64,000 nt of DNA from contig NZ_CALSBP010000002.1 in the NCBI RefSeq assembly GCF_943373825.1, positions 2,717,501 through 2,781,500 on the forward strand. The letters run 5' to 3'. Both the position numbers and the translations under genes were made by a program. This stretch comes from Aquimarina spinulae. GTDB taxonomy: Bacteria; Bacteroidota; Bacteroidia; Flavobacteriales; Flavobacteriaceae. Below are positions 27,501 to 35,375 of the stretch, piece by piece (position 1 is the first letter of the stretch; every line of letters starts with the position of its first letter). Below the pieces are notes generated by a model that ran no database searches, had not been told where the DNA came from, and saw only the letters and a program-made list of their open reading frames with translations.

Positions 27501-27732
27501 CCCATTTCCCATCGGGGGAAATAGTTGGTAATGTCTCTTCACCTTGCATTCCTGTGAGTCGGGATGCTTCACCGCCGCCAGAGGAGACTTTCCATAAATC
27601 CCCATCATAACTAAATATAATAGTTTGCCCATCTGGGGTTAAGGTAGGGTCGATTGTAAAATATGCTTCTTGTGCCTGAGCCCCAATACTAAATACAAAA
27701 CAAAGAATTGAAGTGAAGAGTGATTTGAACAT
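24577..27732 (-). CDS. Tricorn-like S41 family peptidase
   Basis: A 1051-residue exported protease (signal peptide MFKSLFTSILCFVFSIGAQA). Order: a long beta-propeller region with repeated PD40-type blades (for example FSYDGDLWKVSSGGG and SPDGKWVAFSATQYG) to about residue 560; an acidic/lysine-rich linker (EEKEDDEDKDEKKDADKKDK region); a core helical region; a PDZ domain (about 770-850, RIITDSPADVANKNILPGDR); and the S41 catalytic region with the nucleophile Ser about 956 in QTLSDAEMTSAG. It matches Tricorn architecture and is complete. It likely degrades peptides in the periplasm. It is the last gene of the core region. Confidence 0.93.
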   Translation of the reverse strand: MFKSLFTSILCFVFSIGAQAQEAYFTIDPTLTPDGQTIIFSYDGDLWKVSSGGGEASRLTGMQGEETLPTISPDGKWVAFSATQYGNRDVYIMPMKGGEIRQLTFHDAADDVDSWSWDSKSIYFTSSRENRFSGYEVAVSGGTPRRLFDHYFNTVHNIVPHPTTGEIFFNESWESKNFTHRKRYKGDYNPNIKSYNPQTKEYKEHTSYKGKDFWATIDKNGNLYFVSDQANGEYNLYTFKNGKKTALTKFDTSIARPQVSANGNHVVFGKDYQIYLYDVATNTTKKVPIKIYLNNTLDKTQDFKTKGNITNFDISPDNKKMAFVSRGALFVSDPKGKFIQQIRVNPAERVVEVKWLKDNRTLLYNQTVDGYLNLFTISAEGKGKEKQITSDSRSNVNIEIDPKRTQAAYISGRDELRLLNLENLKSTTVVKDEFWALYPPQPRFSPNGQYLVYNAIRNFEQDIFTYHIPTKKTINLTQTGVNESSPFWSSDGKYIYFSSNLTQPSYPYGLDEAGIYQMALDKYEAPYTSKKFEELFVEEKEDDEDKDEKKDADKKDKTETIKININPKGLMERIERISPAFGYQGGVHVFDKKETTYVFYISNHDEGDAKLWKTTIKPFEKNKTEKVGDAKVFGYQIASAKDSYYVLLEGNIHTLDIESNTTEEIKIDFKFRKALSDEFQQMFQEAWAGFGENFYDGDFHGEDWKKLRDQYAAYLPYINNRSHLRLLFNDMLGELNTSHFGFRSTGKEEKQFYGTKTLATGIVFSKNDPYQVERIITDSPADVANKNILPGDRLIAVNNQKIDSKNNRELYFMQPSLDKEIQLTLERNSQKITVNLHPISSRSLRNLRYDEWVDSNQSYIDQKSNKKIAYVHMKNMVRGQLNNFKREMVSEGYKRDALILDLRNNTGGNVHDEVLQFLSQRPYLKWKYRDGKLTSQPNFAPAAKPIIILINEQTLSDAEMTSAGFKELGLGKVIGTETYRWIIFTSSKGLVDGSSYRLPSWGCYTLDGKNLEKTGVAPDIYVKETFKNRLENNQPQLDKAVSEIMKQLGAK

Positions 27733-27848
27733 GTTGATGTTTTTGATTGAAGCAGGAAAGATACTAAACTTGAGTAATACAAAATTTAGAAGAAAAAGTT
27801 AAAAAATTGTTACTTCCTAATATTTAGAGCAATTGTTTATACGCTGTG

Positions 27849-28709
27849 TTAGGCGCAGTCTTTATTTTTATCAATATGCTTTGTGATAACTTTTTCAAGT
27901 TCCTGATAGTCTGTTTGTATTAACCAATGACCTGAATCTAATTCTATAAATTCGTAATCATTTTTCATGTATTGATGGCTTTCACTAACAGAATAAGAAC
28001 CTATCGCAATATCTTTATTTCCCCATATAAATAAAGTTGGAACATTTATGTCACCAAGTATTTGATTTTTATCAGCGCTCTTTAATAGTTTATAATTACT
28101 ACGGTAATAGTTTATTGATGCAGTTAATTGTTTTGGGTTTCTGAAAACTTTCAAATAATCATTAACTTGATCCGGTTCACAATTCTTCCATAATCTTTTT
28201 AATATTTTAAAATTGTTTTTTTTTAATCGTAATTCTGGAAGATAAGGCAATTGAAAGTTCTTTACATATTGACTCATTTTTCTTTGTTCACTATTAACGA
28301 TCATTGCTTTTCCAAAAGCTTGTGGATGTGGAACAGAGATTCCGGTCCAACTTAAAATTCTGTCTTGATTATCATGAACTAACTTCCAGCCAATAAGTGC
28401 CCCCCAGTCATGACCAATAAGGTGAAATTTTGGCTTATTTAGATGTTTAGAAATGTCTAAAATATCCTTGGATAATTTATCCAAACTATAATGTTTTTTC
28501 CCTTTGGGACATGCTTCTTTACTATACCCTCTTAAATTGGGAGCAACACAATAAAAACCATTTTTCGAAAAACTAGACATTAATTTTTTCCACATAAAAG
28601 AAGTTTCGGGCCAACCATGTAAAAAAATTACTAATTCATTTTCTTTATTACCATTTATTCGACAATCGAATATTAAATTATCAATCCTTATTTTAATAGT
28701 TTCTTGCAT
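27849..28709 (-). CDS. Alpha/beta hydrolase (epoxide hydrolase / haloalkane dehalogenase-like)
   Basis: A 286-residue soluble alpha/beta hydrolase. Oxyanion motif HGWP (31-34), nucleophile elbow GHDWG with Asp101 as nucleophile, acid Asp233 in WGNKD, and catalytic His261 in SGHW. An Asp nucleophile favours epoxide hydrolase or dehalogenase chemistry over ester hydrolysis; the substrate is unknown. It is the first unit of the cassette-like array. Its TAA stop is contributed by the GCCTAAC box of the left-most D-type element (27848-27854), and another box lies 14 bases before its ATG. Confidence 0.9.
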   Translation of the reverse strand: MQETIKIRIDNLIFDCRINGNKENELVIFLHGWPETSFMWKKLMSSFSKNGFYCVAPNLRGYSKEACPKGKKHYSLDKLSKDILDISKHLNKPKFHLIGHDWGALIGWKLVHDNQDRILSWTGISVPHPQAFGKAMIVNSEQRKMSQYVKNFQLPYLPELRLKKNNFKILKRLWKNCEPDQVNDYLKVFRNPKQLTASINYYRSNYKLLKSADKNQILGDINVPTLFIWGNKDIAIGSYSVSESHQYMKNDYEFIELDSGHWLIQTDYQELEKVITKHIDKNKDCA

Positions 28710-28723
28710 TGTTCAGAATTGTG

Positions 28724-28755
28724 TCTAACGTTTAATATATGTATAGAGTTATTTT
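28724..28755 (-). repeat. Minimal D-type (attC-like) junction
   Basis: TCTAACG (28724-28730) followed by TTTAATATATG and ATAGAGTTA. It has the conserved AACG end of the D family and the start of its arm, but the loop portion is missing. It reads as a collapsed or deleted element between the first two cassette genes. Confidence 0.45.
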
Positions 28756-29399
28756 TTTCGCATTTTTTTGATTAACAATATAGCTCCAAAGATTAAAAAA
28801 CCATAAATACATATCTTGCCTAAGATATAACCTGTTTTGAACCATTGAGAATTACCTCTCATTTGACGTGGTCCATTAGCGTAGTTAATTTTTAGAGAAT
28901 TTAGATATTCATTTTTCTTTTTTTTATTAAAATTAGTTCCGTTAATATATGTTGCAACATAAAAGAACTCTTCTAAAATTAATGTATTTGTTTCAGCATT
29001 TTGGATTCCAGTTTCGGAATCGTTATAACTAACCTTATATCCAATGAAGTCATCAATTTTAAATTCAGTTGAATCCTTTAAGTGAAATCCAGCTTTTTCC
29101 ATTCTTTTGATTTGCCCACGAGTAATAGCTTTATAAGATTCTTTTAAACTTTTCTTATCAGAAGGTAAATTATTTAATTCACTTTGTTTTGAATCTATTT
29201 TCATTCTTTGAATTAAATATGCTTCGGTTTCATTTTCGGAATGAAAATTTAAAATATATAATCCTTGAGCAATTGTGTCAAGTTTAGAAACATTTCCAGG
29301 GATATTGATAGAGATGTATTCATCAACTTTTGTTTGCCCATAAGTTGAAAATGTAAAAAGTAAAACAACACTTAGTAATGCTAATCTAGGCGTTTTCAT
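28749..29399 (-). CDS. Secreted protein with C-terminal membrane anchor, unknown function
   Basis: A 216-residue protein not recognised. Signal peptide (MKTPRLALLSVVLLFTFSTYG, cleavage after YGQ), a polar alpha/beta body of about 150 residues, then a single C-terminal membrane helix (about 190-208, ILGKICIYGFLIFGAILLI) and a lysine/arginine tail that stays in the cytoplasm. This gives a periplasmic domain tethered at the inner membrane. It sits alone between two D-type elements. Confidence 0.7.
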   Translation of the reverse strand: MKTPRLALLSVVLLFTFSTYGQTKVDEYISINIPGNVSKLDTIAQGLYILNFHSENETEAYLIQRMKIDSKQSELNNLPSDKKSLKESYKAITRGQIKRMEKAGFHLKDSTEFKIDDFIGYKVSYNDSETGIQNAETNTLILEEFFYVATYINGTNFNKKKKNEYLNSLKINYANGPRQMRGNSQWFKTGYILGKICIYGFLIFGAILLIKKMRKK

Positions 29400-29416
29400 A
29401 AGTTGATTTAATTGTA

Positions 29417-29585
29417 GACAACGTTATAAGTATGTGTCATAGCAGGGCAAAATGTTACTTAACCTTGGACACATCTGCGCAGATTTTATACTTTTTTAGC
29501 TATAAAATCACTGCGCCATCATAAATATATAAGAACCTTTCGATTAATCACAATCTAAGCCATGATCACATATATAGTGTTGTGC
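29417..29585 (-). repeat. D-type attC-like element, long class (about 169 bp)
   Basis: Outer boxes GACAACG (29417-29423) and GTTGTGC (29579-29585). The inner arms TTATAAGTATGTG and CACATATATAGT pair. The inner sequence TATGTGTCATAGCAGGGCAAAATGTTAC recurs in the elements at 32133 and 50951. Stem interrupted by an asymmetric bulge next to the AAC box. Confidence 0.7.
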
Positions 29586-29595
29586 GTTCGTTTTT

Positions 29596-29949
29596 TTAAG
29601 AATCACTTTTAGTAATTACTAGTGGATATTTTATTTTAAGAATTTCTTCCACTTTTGGGGCGATTTCATCTACATCAGGATTATATTTATTCCAAAAAGT
29701 GTTTAAGTCTTGTTTTTCAAACCTGTCAATTCCGATAGCTATTTTTTCGCTTTGTATAGATTTGTTAATAATCTCTCTATTTGGAAGAGTAATCATTAAT
29801 TTGACTTTAGCATATATAATTCCTTCTTTAGAATCTAGTTTAATTTTGTCATTTGTCTGTATTTCTCCAGATTTTACATACCCGTGAAATACTGTACAGG
29901 TATTCCAAATAAAAAATCCTTCATCAGTAATAAATTCAAATTTATTCAT
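29596..29949 (-). CDS. Small protein resembling EF-Tu domain 2 beta-barrel
   Basis: A 117-residue protein. Residues about 1-75 (TVFHGYVKSGEIQTNDKIKL and following strands, GIDRFEKQDL) read like the translation-factor beta-barrel domain 2 (GxVxxGxIxxGDxI), without any GTPase domain. It cannot hydrolyse GTP; what it binds is unknown. It is preceded by the 169-residue gene after a 12-base gap, and the pair occupies one cassette-like unit between D-type elements. Confidence 0.65.
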   Translation of the reverse strand: MNKFEFITDEGFFIWNTCTVFHGYVKSGEIQTNDKIKLDSKEGIIYAKVKLMITLPNREIINKSIQSEKIAIGIDRFEKQDLNTFWNKYNPDVDEIAPKVEEILKIKYPLVITKSDS

Positions 29950-29961
29950 ATGATATTTCGT

Positions 29962-30471
29962 TTAGATACTTTCAAATTCGCTTTTGAATTCATCTTTTAA
30001 TATTCCACTTACATGATGTTTTAATCCAAAAAACCTTTTAAATTGATGGATAATCGTTTCTATTGAATTATACCATGGTTTATATAATTCTTTCCCTCTT
30101 AAGTTTATTGGGTAGCCAAAAACAATTTTATCTTGTTCCCATATTTGCTCTATACCAAATTCTACTTTTAGTTTTTCCATAAATGAATCAAATCTTTGCA
30201 TTTCTTCTGAATCATATGTCATATTAAAGTAAATGGGAGATTTGTTTTTTAGAAAGAATATAATAAATAAAGAATCATCATCTCCTCTCATAATATTCGC
30301 AAAGGCTACTCCAATTATATCATCATATTTTAATATCCAATTATAATTTATTTGGTGCCTTTTGGTTTTAATAAATTTTATTTGAGTATTATCTATGTAA
30401 AAACCTACATCGTATTTATTAATGTATTCTTCTTTTTCTAGTTTTAGTTTTTCAAATAAGTTTTCACTCAT
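29962..30471 (-). CDS. Hypothetical protein, 169 residues
   Basis: Not recognised. The frame opens at 30537 inside the D-type element; the ATG at 30471 (MSENLFEKLKLEKEEYINKY) lies 22 bases after the element and is the credible start. The sequence is soluble, with an N-terminal charged helix and a PH-like series of strands (QIKFIKTKRHQINYNWILKY, GVAFANIMRGDD, LFIIFFLKNKSPIYF). It shares its unit with the EF-Tu-domain-like gene 12 bases downstream. Confidence 0.65.
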   Translation of the reverse strand: MSENLFEKLKLEKEEYINKYDVGFYIDNTQIKFIKTKRHQINYNWILKYDDIIGVAFANIMRGDDDSLFIIFFLKNKSPIYFNMTYDSEEMQRFDSFMEKLKVEFGIEQIWEQDKIVFGYPINLRGKELYKPWYNSIETIIHQFKRFFGLKHHVSGILKDEFKSEFESI

Positions 30472-30492
30472 TTTATATCTTTCTTCTATGAC

Positions 30493-30560
30493 GCACAACG
30501 TCTCTTGTATGGTGTGTTTGCTCCCCGAAGGGAGCAAATGAACTATACAAATTGTTACCC
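30493..30560 (-). repeat. D-type attC-like element, short class (68 bp)
   Basis: GCACAACG (30493-30500) and GTTACCC (30554-30560) boxes. Arms CTTGTAT and ATACAA pair, and the centre holds a perfect hairpin, TGCTCCC/GGGAGCA. The right box supplies the TAA stop of the gene that ends at 30555. Confidence 0.7.
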
Positions 30561-31340
30561 AACGTTTTTTAATATTTGTTCAATCCGTTTAATATCTTCG
30601 ATACTAACTAATTTTAATGTTTTTATAAAAAGATTATCATCATTAATTTCAATTTCTAAACCTTTTTGATTCTCAAAATTTTCTAGAAGTTTATTAATTC
30701 GTATTACATCATAACTATTTTTGAAAGTAAATGATTCGTAATCTTTTAATTTTAAATCATCATCATTTCTGAATTTGTCAAATATTTTCTCAACAGAAGA
30801 TTTTTCTCTTAAATAATAGTGCCCATTTATATTCTCAATTTTTTTCCAGATCATTAAATGCGATTCCTTATAATCTTCTTGATAATAAGTCATTCCGTGA
30901 AGTTCGGGTGCAGGTAGAATTAAAACTCCATTTTCAAAAGAGAATGGATTTGAGTATGACCAAGCATCGTAATTATTTAAAGTTTTTGTACTGTCAAAAA
31001 TGTTAAATTGTTCATCTGTTAGTTCAGTTCTTTTATAATCTTTATTTTCTCTTAAATAATTTAGGGCAATCTCGGCTTGCTTTTCATCTTCAGTAAGTAG
31101 TTTTTCCAAATCGGATTCAGGTACTGTTCTGAATTCATTATCGTGAGAAACCCAATGTCCAGATTCCGCCTCTTCCAAAGTTATTTTCATTCCAGTTTCA
31201 GGGTCAATAATATGTTCATCTTCCAAACTCTTTTTTAACTTTCTTTCGTATTCCTTTTCTTCCGCAGTTTTTGGTTTGAACATCACATAAAGACAAAAAA
31301 GGATTCCAATTCCTACGATAATAAAAATAAATGTTATCAA
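30555..31340 (-). CDS. Membrane-anchored hypothetical protein
   Basis: A 261-residue protein not recognised. One N-terminal membrane helix (MITFIFIIVGIGILFCLYVM) is followed by a short lysine-rich stretch and a large acidic soluble region with WSYSNPFSFENGVLILPAPE. Probably anchored with a cytoplasmic domain. Its stop codon is formed within the adjacent D-type element (GGG-TAA-CAA), and a B-type element lies upstream of its start. Confidence 0.65.
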   Translation of the reverse strand: MITFIFIIVGIGILFCLYVMFKPKTAEEKEYERKLKKSLEDEHIIDPETGMKITLEEAESGHWVSHDNEFRTVPESDLEKLLTEDEKQAEIALNYLRENKDYKRTELTDEQFNIFDSTKTLNNYDAWSYSNPFSFENGVLILPAPELHGMTYYQEDYKESHLMIWKKIENINGHYYLREKSSVEKIFDKFRNDDDLKLKDYESFTFKNSYDVIRINKLLENFENQKGLEIEINDDNLFIKTLKLVSIEDIKRIEQILKNVG

Positions 31341-31365
31341 TTCTTGAATGTTTTTTAATGTTGGG

Positions 31366-31512
31366 TAACAACAAAATAAAGAATATATATCCTTTATTTC
31401 CTATGTATAGTTATTTTTTAATATGCTGTTGTATAATCATACTATTTAAAAATAGATAGTTAAGAGTATCTATTTGGATTATCCAAAACACCGCTAGCGG
31501 GAGTTGTGTTAT
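31366..31512 (-). repeat. B-type repeat, short copy
   Basis: Begins AACAAAATAAAGAATATATATCC and ends CCGCTAGCGGGAG. It matches the B family of 51968 and 56358 but lacks the middle portion (TGTTTACTTGATAAATG block). The end forms CCGC/GCGG pairs. Confidence 0.65.
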
Positions 31513-31520
31513 CACTTTTT

Positions 31521-32117
31521 TTATTTTTCAATTATTACACCTTCTAATTTAGAGTTTAAAAAAGATTTTAATTTTTCAATAGTATTAGAATTCAAGTCCA
31601 AATGATTAATTGAGTATTTTTTCTCGTCTAAGTCCTTAACAATTATTGATCCGTCTATTATCTTAATAGAGTTTAGCCTATTCAAAACTATGTATTGGTA
31701 TTTGTTATTATTCCCAAAACTTAATTCTTCACTGTCTACTTTGATAACTCCGCTTGGGTTATTTTGAATTCCACTTATGATCAATGATATCCCAATTATT
31801 AATAAAGAAAGTAATGTTAATATGGTCCACTCAAAATAGAAATACCAAATAACAATACTTATAAGAATTCCAAAACCCCAGAAATAATTTAAAAACGTAT
31901 AGTAATGGTCATTTTTTGTTTTAAATGGTATTGAGTTAGAGCCCCTCTTTTTTTTGTTATTAAACTTTTTAAGATTCGAATAAACAGAGGCTAATGCAAT
32001 TAAAGGGAGAAAGTACTCAAAATTAATTTTTAATCCTTCCCAAATTTCGAATGCCACTATATATGTCATTACAATTATTGCTATAAGCGATGAACTAAAA
32101 GAATAACGTTTTTTCAT
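31521..32117 (-). CDS. Membrane protein with C-terminal PH-like region, unknown
   Basis: A 198-residue protein: four hydrophobic segments in the first 120 residues (two near 10-45, then NYFWGFGILISIVIWYFYF and ILTLLSLLIIGISLIISG) and a soluble C-terminus (GVIKVDSEELSFG... VLNRLNSIKIIDGSIIVKDL) with the strand pattern of bacterial PH domains. Function unknown. It stands alone between B- and D-type elements. Confidence 0.65.
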   Translation of the reverse strand: MKKRYSFSSSLIAIIVMTYIVAFEIWEGLKINFEYFLPLIALASVYSNLKKFNNKKKRGSNSIPFKTKNDHYYTFLNYFWGFGILISIVIWYFYFEWTILTLLSLLIIGISLIISGIQNNPSGVIKVDSEELSFGNNNKYQYIVLNRLNSIKIIDGSIIVKDLDEKKYSINHLDLNSNTIEKLKSFLNSKLEGVIIEK

Positions 32118-32132
32118 TTTTTCAATATTGGA

Positions 32133-32292
32133 GATGACGTTTAATATATGTGTCGTAGTAGGGTAAAACGTTACCTTGTTTTTCGATTTTTGTGTGCATT
32201 GGTTGTTAGCAGTAAGTATTGCGCCATTCCAAAAATAAGAAGATCATCCGTTTAACGATCTAGTAGCTATGATATCATGTATGTTGTTAGGT
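32133..32292 (-). repeat. D-type attC-like element, long class (160 bp)
   Basis: GATGACG (32133-32139) to GTTAGGT (32286-32292). It shares ATATGTGTCGTAGTAGGG and GCGCCAT blocks with the element at 29417. The right box provides the TAA stop of the DUF2071 gene. Confidence 0.7.
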
Positions 32293-33006
32293 GCAGTTTT
32301 TTATTTTTTTCAACCCAATCCATTCATGTTCAATATCTTTCATCAATAAAGCATTATCAAACTTTACAGATCCTTTCGGAAAAATACTTTCATTTTCAAA
32401 AAAACTTGATTTTACATTTTCAACTTCCAAAAGAGATACTTTCCAGTTATAAGCTTTCAACTCAAGTCCGTCGAAATCATTTTTGTCTGGAGAATATCCC
32501 ACAGAGCCTTCTTCAAAGAAATCCGAGACGCATTCGAGATTTTCGAATACACTTTCTTTATTCCAAGTATTAGTTTCTCGGGCCTTAATAGATAAGGATG
32601 TGTTGTCATCGCTTATGAAACTGACTTCATAATTTCCTTCTTTTTCATTTATTTTGAAATCTGCTAAATGATGAATTCCCGGAAATATAGTTCCTCCTGC
32701 TAAAGATTTTAATTTAGAAGAAGTGTCTCTTCTTGGAATATAAACTCCCTCTTTATGTTTTCCATTTTCAGTCCATTCAACAGCAATTCTATGTGCTCCG
32801 TTTTCCGAAGATATTCCGATTTGTTTAGGTAAACCTTTTGGTCTGATTTCTCTTAGTCTAATTAAGCAAATTCCAGCAATTCCTTTTCCGTTTACCAATT
32901 TAGGCTTAAAAGGTTTTGGTAAATAATCATCCAAGACTTCTTTGTCAATTTGATAATTGATTAAAATGCGCCTGTCAATTATTCCTTTTATTTTTGGGAT
33001 TTTCAT
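32287..33006 (-). CDS. DUF2071 family protein
   Basis: A 239-residue soluble protein of the DUF2071 family (acetoacetate-decarboxylase-like fold). Diagnostic features: DRRILINYQIDKEVLDDYLP near the N-terminus, then GIAGICLIRLREIRPKGLP and a long C-terminal beta region. No lysine-based decarboxylase site is confirmed, so the activity is unknown. Its final codons ACC-TAA form the right box of the D-type element. Confidence 0.8.
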   Translation of the reverse strand: MKIPKIKGIIDRRILINYQIDKEVLDDYLPKPFKPKLVNGKGIAGICLIRLREIRPKGLPKQIGISSENGAHRIAVEWTENGKHKEGVYIPRRDTSSKLKSLAGGTIFPGIHHLADFKINEKEGNYEVSFISDDNTSLSIKARETNTWNKESVFENLECVSDFFEEGSVGYSPDKNDFDGLELKAYNWKVSLLEVENVKSSFFENESIFPKGSVKFDNALLMKDIEHEWIGLKKIKNCT

Positions 33007-33023
33007 TTATATGTTCTAATTGC

Positions 33024-33090
33024 ACCTAACGTTGCGTATAACAAGCGTGGCTTCCCGAAGGGAGCTATGATTTGTTATACCTTGTTAGCT
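33024..33090 (-). repeat. D-type attC-like element, short class (67 bp); clearest example
   Basis: Plus-strand left arm CTAAC-GTTGC-GTATAAC; the reverse complement of the right arm is CTAAC-AAG-GTATAAC. The outer 5 bp and inner 7 bp pair perfectly, with 5 versus 3 unpaired bases between. The centre holds CTTCCCGAAGGGAG. This R/bulge/L layout is that of integron attC sites. Confidence 0.75.
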
Positions 33091-33878
33091 ACTGTTATTT
33101 TTTTAATTCCAATATACGATAATCCTATTCCAAAAATAAATAATAACCAATAGACAAAATTGTAATTCAGTCCGTAGCTCCATTCGTAATAAGATTTTCC
33201 ATAAGACACTAATAGTAACCAACTTAAATTGGTCAGAAAGTGTAAGATTATCGTATAGAATATGTTATTAGTTTTATTATATATTAAGCAAGCTATAATT
33301 CCAAAAATAAATGTGGGTAGTAAGTTTCTATAACTTGGTAAATGAATTAAAGAGAAACAAATACTCGAAACAAGTATTGATAGCGTTAATGAGTGCTTTT
33401 TTAGTACCTCTCTGAACAAAAACTTACGGAAGAAAAATTCCTCAAATATTGGTGCAATTATCAAAACTGATATTCCACGGTAGAGAACTGATAAGTTCGA
33501 GCTTTCGGAAAATTCAAATGGTTTTAATTCCGTACCACTGAAATAGTCATAAATTTTATTAAAGTCAAATAATGGTCGGTCAAAGAATTCAAGTCCAATG
33601 GCTATTAAAATCAAATAGAGAAGGAATTCCGGTTTTATACCTTTCATCTTTTCAATTCCTTTATTAAAGTTGAAGACAGTTTTATATGACAAGTAAAAAA
33701 CTATAAAGTAAGCAATTATAGTAGGTATTCGACTTGTTATTCCGAAATAATGAATCAGACTGTTGTCACTTAAAGAATCAGTTACTTTTGGTTCTATGAA
33801 TTCATAAACTCCCAAAGAAATTAGAACTTCTAATCCCATTAATAAGGCTGTAAGTAAAATTGCTTTGAGGATGTTCAT
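33075..33878 (-). CDS. CPBP family intramembrane metalloprotease
   Basis: A 267-residue membrane protease of the CPBP (CAAX/Rce1-like, Abi) family with about eight helices. All motifs are present: EEFFFRKFL with Glu146, Glu147 and Arg151; His179 in FSLIHL; and His213/Asn217 in ILHFLTN. Such proteins cleave within the membrane and often mature or give immunity to peptides. Substrate unknown. Its last residues (VANKV) overlap the adjacent D-type element. A second CPBP gene is at 59926. Confidence 0.9.
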   Translation of the reverse strand: MNILKAILLTALLMGLEVLISLGVYEFIEPKVTDSLSDNSLIHYFGITSRIPTIIAYFIVFYLSYKTVFNFNKGIEKMKGIKPEFLLYLILIAIGLEFFDRPLFDFNKIYDYFSGTELKPFEFSESSNLSVLYRGISVLIIAPIFEEFFFRKFLFREVLKKHSLTLSILVSSICFSLIHLPSYRNLLPTFIFGIIACLIYNKTNNIFYTIILHFLTNLSWLLLVSYGKSYYEWSYGLNYNFVYWLLFIFGIGLSYIGIKKITVANKV

Positions 33879-33889
33879 TTATAATTGTA

Positions 33890-34020
33890 GCTAACGGTTT
33901 TATGTATGATTTCGTTGTGTGTTTCAGCAACTAATTTAGCAAATACAAACCGAATAGAAAATGCAGGAGGATTTTCGTAAGTAGGCTAGAACTAGCAATT
34001 AATTATACATGGTGTTGTAG
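33890..34020 (-). repeat. D-type attC-like element, middle class (131 bp)
   Basis: Left CTAAC-GGTTTT-ATGTATGATT; reverse complement of right CTACAAC-ACC-ATGTATAATT. The inner TTCAGCAACTAATTTAGCAAA...GCAGGAGGATTTTCGTAAGTAGGC region recurs in the element at 58692. Asymmetric bulge as in the rest of the family. Confidence 0.75.
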
Positions 34021-34210
34021 CACATTTTTTATGCTACACTCTTGGTTAGAAAATCTAAATTTTCTTTCACAAACAGGTTTAATTCTAAATTTACCTTTTT
34101 TACAACGTTTAGAAGTATAACAATTACTAAATCCGGTAAATAAAAAAAATATTAGTATGGCAATATTATAAATAAGTAGTTCGGTTTTATAATTAAAAAC
34201 CTTAACTAAT
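34003..34210 (-). other. Open cysteine-rich lipoprotein-like frame without a start codon
   Basis: On the minus strand a frame runs from about 34210 to a TAA at 34003 inside the D-type element. It encodes a hydrophobic stretch (IYNIAILIFFLFTGFSNC) then a basic, Cys-containing tail (YTSKRCKKGKFRIKPVCERK...SNQECS). It looks like a small lipoprotein, but no ATG, GTG or TTG is in frame. It may be a degraded gene, or may use a rare start. This 388-base gap otherwise holds only the D element and the leader of the next gene. Confidence 0.3.
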
Positions 34211-34266
34211 AAGAATTATTACATATTGGGCATATTAAAACTTAATATTACAAATTACTAAATTTT

Positions 34267-35310
34267 ATGAAACGTATTTTTTCTACTTTATTATTATTGT
34301 TTATTTCAATAATTCTTATAAACTGTAAAAGTCACACTTCAATAGATTCTTATATAAAAGAGTTAGCGGCAGAAGGTAATTTTAACGGAAATGTTTTAGT
34401 TGTTAAAAATGGAGGAACACTTTACGAAAATTCTTTTGGTTTTTCAGATCCATCTAAGAAAGTGCCTCTTACAAAAGATTTTCGTTTTGGTATAGGATCG
34501 GTTTACAAAGAGTTTCCCGCAGTGTCAATTATGCAACTTCAAGAAAAAGGATTGCTAAATGTCGAAGATAAAATTGATAAATATTTAAAAGATCTTCCAA
34601 GTTGGGCATCAAAAATTTCAATTAAAAACTTATTACAGTACACAAGTGGACTTCCAAAAGTTGAATGGGAAAAGTATTTAGGCAAAAATGAAAAAATAAC
34701 TGAGGAGAAAATTAAAAAAGATTTACAAAGTATTGAAGAATTAAATTTCGAGCCAGGTGAAGATTATTTATATACCAATCATAGCCCACAGTTATTATCT
34801 AAAATTGTTGAAAAAATTACCAAACAAACATTTACAGATTATGTAACCGAGAATCTGTTTATTCCTTTTTCTTTAAACACAGCCGTGATTCCTCCAGGAT
34901 TTCCATTTGTAGATAAAAATTTAATGGCTATTCCTTTTAATGAAGCTAATGAAGAAGATTCCTGGAATGTTGCGCTCCCGGGAGTTATGTTTACGTTTAC
35001 TACAAATGATTTATACCAGTGGATAGATAACCTTCATGCTTATAAAATTATAAATCAAAAATCGATAAAATTTTTATCTAAAGAAGCTGATTTTCTTGGA
35101 AATATTCAGGCTCCATTAGGCTTTGTAGAATGGAAAAATAATAAAATTGATGAACATTCTCATCATGGTGAATCTGGAAATTATGAGTGTATGGTAATAA
35201 GATTTAATAATGATAAAGATGTGCTAACTATAATAGTTCAAGCAAATCAGAAACATGGAAACGTGATTGATATTTCAGATGACATTAAAAGTATTTTAAA
35301 ATATAATTAA
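34267..35310 (+). CDS. Serine hydrolase, class C beta-lactamase/PBP-like lipoprotein
   Basis: A 347-residue lipoprotein (signal ending LINC, lipid Cys20) of the beta-lactamase/transpeptidase fold. Catalytic SxxK is Ser78-Val-Tyr-Lys81, then Tyr169-Thr-Asn171, and the third motif is His300-Gly301-Glu302. These enzymes act as DD-peptidases, esterases or peptidases; true beta-lactamase activity cannot be inferred. It is one of few plus-strand genes in the array and has a 230-base leader, so it probably has its own promoter. Confidence 0.88.
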   Translation: MKRIFSTLLLLFISIILINCKSHTSIDSYIKELAAEGNFNGNVLVVKNGGTLYENSFGFSDPSKKVPLTKDFRFGIGSVYKEFPAVSIMQLQEKGLLNVEDKIDKYLKDLPSWASKISIKNLLQYTSGLPKVEWEKYLGKNEKITEEKIKKDLQSIEELNFEPGEDYLYTNHSPQLLSKIVEKITKQTFTDYVTENLFIPFSLNTAVIPPGFPFVDKNLMAIPFNEANEEDSWNVALPGVMFTFTTNDLYQWIDNLHAYKIINQKSIKFLSKEADFLGNIQAPLGFVEWKNNKIDEHSHHGESGNYECMVIRFNNDKDVLTIIVQANQKHGNVIDISDDIKSILKYN

Positions 35311-35375
35311 ATATTAAAAACTATAGATTTTCTCCATTTGACATTTAAGTATTGGTGTTTCTTTTGCTTGCAGCT

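Noticed and set aside
30472..30537. N-terminal extension of the 29962 gene
   Set aside because: It lies in the D-type element.
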